Assembly: GCA_945899335.1 (NCBI GenBank)
Contig: CAMDIP010000051.1
Location: forward strand, 1 to 8,365
Direction: 5' to 3'
Length of the DNA stretch: 8,365 nucleotides
From: Bordetella parapertussis
GTDB lineage: Bacteria; Pseudomonadota; Gammaproteobacteria; Burkholderiales; Burkholderiaceae_C
The stretch's first letter is position 1. Each line of letters opens with the position of its first letter. This document shows positions 5,874 through 8,365 of the stretch, one piece after another. A program made the position numbers and the translations under genes. The notes beneath the pieces are model-generated. The model was not told the DNA's origin, made no database searches, and was given only the letters and a program-made list of their open reading frames with translations.

Positions 5874-7922
5874 ATGCCTCTATTATTTATTCGAATTGCC
5901 AGTTGCATCCTACTGATGGCTTGCATGATGGCGGTAAACGCAGGCAATAAACACAAAACCCCTGCCAAGCCTGCACAGCCCAGCAAGTCTGCCGATGCTG
6001 CCGATGCGGTGTTCATCGATATGTCGCAAGCCTTTCAAAAAGGTGACCGTAAAAGACTGGCCGCATTGTTGCCTCAAGCCAAAGGGCATTTGCTAGAACC
6101 GTGGGCAGCTTTTTGGGAACTGCGTATCCGACTGGGCGACGCTTCAGACCATGAGATCAAAAGTTTTCTTCAGCGCTATGCCGGCACCTACCAAGAAGAC
6201 AGGATGCGCAACGATTGGTTGCTGCTGCTTGGCGAGCGACGCGAGTGGACGCAGTTTGAACGCGAGTACACCCTCTACCGAATGCATGACGATAAGGAAA
6301 TCGAGTGCTACGCCAAACTTCTTGAAGTTCAACAAAAGGACCTGAATGCAGGCTCCTCTGCCATTGAAGACATTCGCCGCACTTGGTTGAGCCTTAAGCA
6401 GTCCGATGAAGGTTGTACTTATGCGGTCTCTCAACTGCTCAAACAGCACAAATTCAACCCTGAAGATGTTTGGCTCAAAGCACGGTTATCGGTTGAGAGC
6501 AACCGCAAAGTACCCACCAGAGACGCTTTGAAGTTGGTCTCTGACCACAATATGTCTGTGGTGGATGAACTCTTTGCAAATGGGGGAAGATTTTTATCAC
6601 AGCGTGCTTCCAATATGGGGGCAGAGTCTTCTGATTGGATAACCTTGGCGGTGATCAAAGCAGCCACCACAGACCACGACAACGCCATCAAGTTGCTGCA
6701 AAGTAAATCAGCTTCGTCTTTAAGCAGCGAGGAAAAACAATGGGTCTGGGGAGTGATTGCCAAACAGGCTGCACAGCAATTGGATGACAAAGCCTTGGCC
6801 TACTTTGCCAATGCAAGCCCTACCAATTTAAGCGATGACATGTTGGCTTGGAAGGTGCGAGCTGCATTGCGAGCTGGCAAAACACCTGCCTGGACTGCTA
6901 TTCAATCTGCGGTGGACGCCATGAGTCCTGCTGCCCAAAAAGACCCCGCTTGGGTTTATTGGCGAGCTCGTGCCTTGATGGCTCAGCAATCAGTCGCTTC
7001 GCCTCCCACAGGAAAAGCCTTGAGCGCATTGCAAAGCATCGCAGGGCCACAAGGCTTTTATGAACAGTTAGCGAGTGAAGAGCTTGGAAAAAAAATCACA
7101 ACGCCGCCCCGCCCACTTCCGCCTCAACCTCAAGAAACAGCGGCTGCAAAGGCCAACCCCTTGCTGCAGCGCGCTTTGTACGCTATCAAAATTGGCTTGC
7201 GACAAGATGGTGTTCGTGAGTGGAATTACGCTACAGGGCTGGTTGACAGCGCTGGACAACGTGGTCGCCTGAATGAACGTGAGCGACTGGCGGCAGCCCA
7301 ATTGGCGTGTGACCAAGCCATATGGGACAGGTGCATCAACACCAGTGAGCGCAGTGTCCAAATGGATGTGTTGCAACGCTACCCCATGCCTTTCAGAGAA
7401 GATGTCGTGGAAGTCGCCAACAGCATTGGCCTGAACTCGGCGTATGTGTATGGGTTGATGCGGCAAGAAAGCCGATTTATTTTGGACGCGAGGTCCAGCG
7501 TGGGCGCGTCGGGGTTGATGCAGGTCATGCCTGCGACCGCCAAATGGACGGCCAAGCGAATGGGAATGAAAAATTTTCGCACTGAACAACTGCAACAGCG
7601 CAAAACCAATATTGCCATTGGAACGCATTACCTTAAATTGGTCTTAGATAATTTTCAGGGCTCTATGCCCATGGCTGCTGCTGCCTACAACGCCGGTCCC
7701 AGCCGTCCAAGGCGTTGGCGCAATGGTCCGGAGATGGAGGGCGCAGCTTGGGCTGAATGCATTCCCTTTAGCGAGACCCGCGACTATGTCAAAAAAGTCT
7801 TGGCCAACACCACCATCTACGCAGGGCTGATTCAAAATGAGCCGCAATCGCTTAAGTCAAAACTTGGCATGGTGGGTCCGCGTGAAAACAATGCCCCAGA
7901 TGAAAACGCCGAACTCCCCTAA
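5874..7922 (+). CDS. Soluble lytic murein transglycosylase (Slt70 type, GH23)
   Basis: Cleaves the MurNAc-GlcNAc bond of peptidoglycan non-hydrolytically, leaving 1,6-anhydroMurNAc ends, in the periplasm. From the ATG it has 682 residues, near the Slt70 length. Residues 1-23 look like a signal peptide (MPLLFIR, hydrophobic core, VNA cleavage before GNK); an LMAC sequence at 14-17 leaves a lipoprotein reading open. A long alpha-helical superhelix of TPR-like repeats follows (about 45-500). The C-terminal lysozyme-like domain has the catalytic Glu532 in MRQESRF, then [19 protein letters not shown] and [11 protein letters not shown], all as expected. An in-frame TTG at 5859 would add five residues; the ATG is preferred, although neither has a clear Shine-Dalgarno. 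It is divergent from fau and convergent with the ABC exporter gene, overlapping it by 4 nt. It could be named slt by homology, but I leave the symbol blank because Burkholderiales often carry several paralogues. Confidence 0.95.
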   Translation: MPLLFIRIASCILLMACMMAVNAGNKHKTPAKPAQPSKSADAADAVFIDMSQAFQKGDRKRLAALLPQAKGHLLEPWAAFWELRIRLGDASDHEIKSFLQRYAGTYQEDRMRNDWLLLLGERREWTQFEREYTLYRMHDDKEIECYAKLLEVQQKDLNAGSSAIEDIRRTWLSLKQSDEGCTYAVSQLLKQHKFNPEDVWLKARLSVESNRKVPTRDALKLVSDHNMSVVDELFANGGRFLSQRASNMGAESSDWITLAVIKAATTDHDNAIKLLQSKSASSLSSEEKQWVWGVIAKQAAQQLDDKALAYFANASPTNLSDDMLAWKVRAALRAGKTPAWTAIQSAVDAMSPAAQKDPAWVYWRARALMAQQSVASPPTGKALSALQSIAGPQGFYEQLASEELGKKITTPPRPLPPQPQETAAAKANPLLQRALYAIKIGLRQDGVREWNYATGLVDSAGQRGRLNERERLAAAQLACDQAIWDRCINTSERSVQMDVLQRYPMPFREDVVEVANSIGLNSAYVYGLMRQESRFILDARSSVGASGLMQVMPATAKWTAKRMGMKNFRTEQLQQRKTNIAIGTHYLKLVLDNFQGSMPMAAAAYNAGPSRPRRWRNGPEMEGAAWAECIPFSETRDYVKKVLANTTIYAGLIQNEPQSLKSKLGMVGPRENNAPDENAELP

Positions 7923-8365
7923 GGCGCTTGCTCTTCTTGGCTTTGTTGCATTGACCACATGCGGGCATACGCACCTTGCACTTCGAGCAACTGCGCATGT
8001 GTACCCTGCTCCACAATGACGCCTTGATCCAGCACGATGATTTCATGCGCATCAACGATAGTCGAGAGTCGGTGGGCGATGACCAAGGTGGTTTTGTTGT
8101 TTGCCGCTTCCCGCAACTCCGACTGAATAGCACGCTCATTGCTACTGTCTAGTGCAGATGTGGCTTCGTCAAAAATCAAGATGAACGGATTTTTAAGTAA
8201 GGTTCGTGCAATCGCAACACGTTGTTTTTCACCGCCGGACAACTTCAAGCCCCGTTCTCCCACCATGGTTTGGTAACCCAAGGGGGTGGACACAATAAAG
8301 TCATGGATGCGTGCTGCACGTGCGGCTTGCTCGACCTCTTCGCGAGAAGCAGAGGGCCGACCATA
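7919..8365 (-). CDS. Atm1-like ABC exporter, C-terminal part of nucleotide-binding domain (5' end beyond window)
   Basis: The final 148 residues of a fused membrane/ATPase half-transporter; the membrane domain and Walker A lie beyond 8365. Visible in order: the YGRPSAS segment after the Q-loop region, signature LSGGEKQR (residues 42-49 of the fragment), Walker [13 protein letters not shown] with catalytic Glu67, and the H-loop IAHRLST with His98, followed by the usual [10 protein letters not shown] ending. The context YGRP...IHDFI...[19 protein letters not shown] is typical of the Atm1/HMT1 group, which exports glutathione-linked sulfur species or metal conjugates; subgroup placement is from memory. 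A GTG at 8293 is an internal Val codon and not the start. The stop TAG overlaps the transglycosylase TAA on the other strand. The ABC ATPase identity is certain; the substrate is not seen. Confidence 0.95.
   Translation of the reverse strand, partial: YGRPSASREEVEQAARAARIHDFIVSTPLGYQTMVGERGLKLSGGEKQRVAIARTLLKNPFILIFDEATSALDSSNERAIQSELREAANNKTTLVIAHRLSTIVDAHEIIVLDQGVIVEQGTHAQLLEVQGAYARMWSMQQSQEEQAP

Noticed and set aside
7903..7926. Hairpin CGCC/GGCG with 12-nt loop followed by TTTT on the minus strand; possible terminator of the ABC gene
   Set aside because: The stem is only 4 bp, the loop is long and the T-run short, and it sits in transglycosylase coding sequence. Too weak to call.
7919..8293. 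ABC protein starting at the GTG at 8293
   Set aside because: The frame stays open to the window edge with conserved ABC residues upstream (YGRPSAS), so the codon is an internal Val.

Overview
The window looks like chromosomal DNA from a betaproteobacterium, most likely a Burkholderiales/Comamonadaceae member. This is inferred from protein flavour (GlmU, GlmS, Slt-type transglycosylase, DUF6279 lipoprotein, Atm1-like exporter) and from frequent TTG leucine and GCC/GCG alanine codons at moderate GC. The genus cannot be fixed from sequence alone. No mobile element, CRISPR array, rRNA or tRNA was seen.

Layout. 1-2719, minus strand: glmU followed by glmS (3' part cut off by the window edge), a tight pair making UDP-N-acetylglucosamine precursors. 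2718-3644, plus strand: a DUF6279-type lipoprotein whose start codon overlaps the glmU start codon. 3646-5834, minus strand: a compact run, read 5' to 3', of 5-formyltetrahydrofolate cyclo-ligase, a TetR-family regulator and a metallo-beta-lactamase-fold protein. 5874-7922, plus strand: a soluble lytic murein transglycosylase of the Slt70 type. 7919-8365, minus strand: the C-terminal end of an Atm1-like ABC exporter.

The genes are packed very tightly. The largest gap is about 39 bp (5835-5873). The same-strand junctions are 9 to 14 nt. One convergent pair of stops is 1 nt apart and the other overlaps. There is no gene-free stretch of more than 300 bases.

A loose cell-envelope theme links the genes: GlmS and GlmU supply UDP-GlcNAc for peptidoglycan and LPS, the transglycosylase cleaves peptidoglycan, and the lipoprotein is probably envelope-located. 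The fau-tetR-MBL run is the least explained part. Its MBL-fold protein keeps the ligands of one metal site but has replaced all three private ligands of the second, which is the most notable observation here. I did not find a convincing new multi-gene system; most of the window is ordinary housekeeping sequence.
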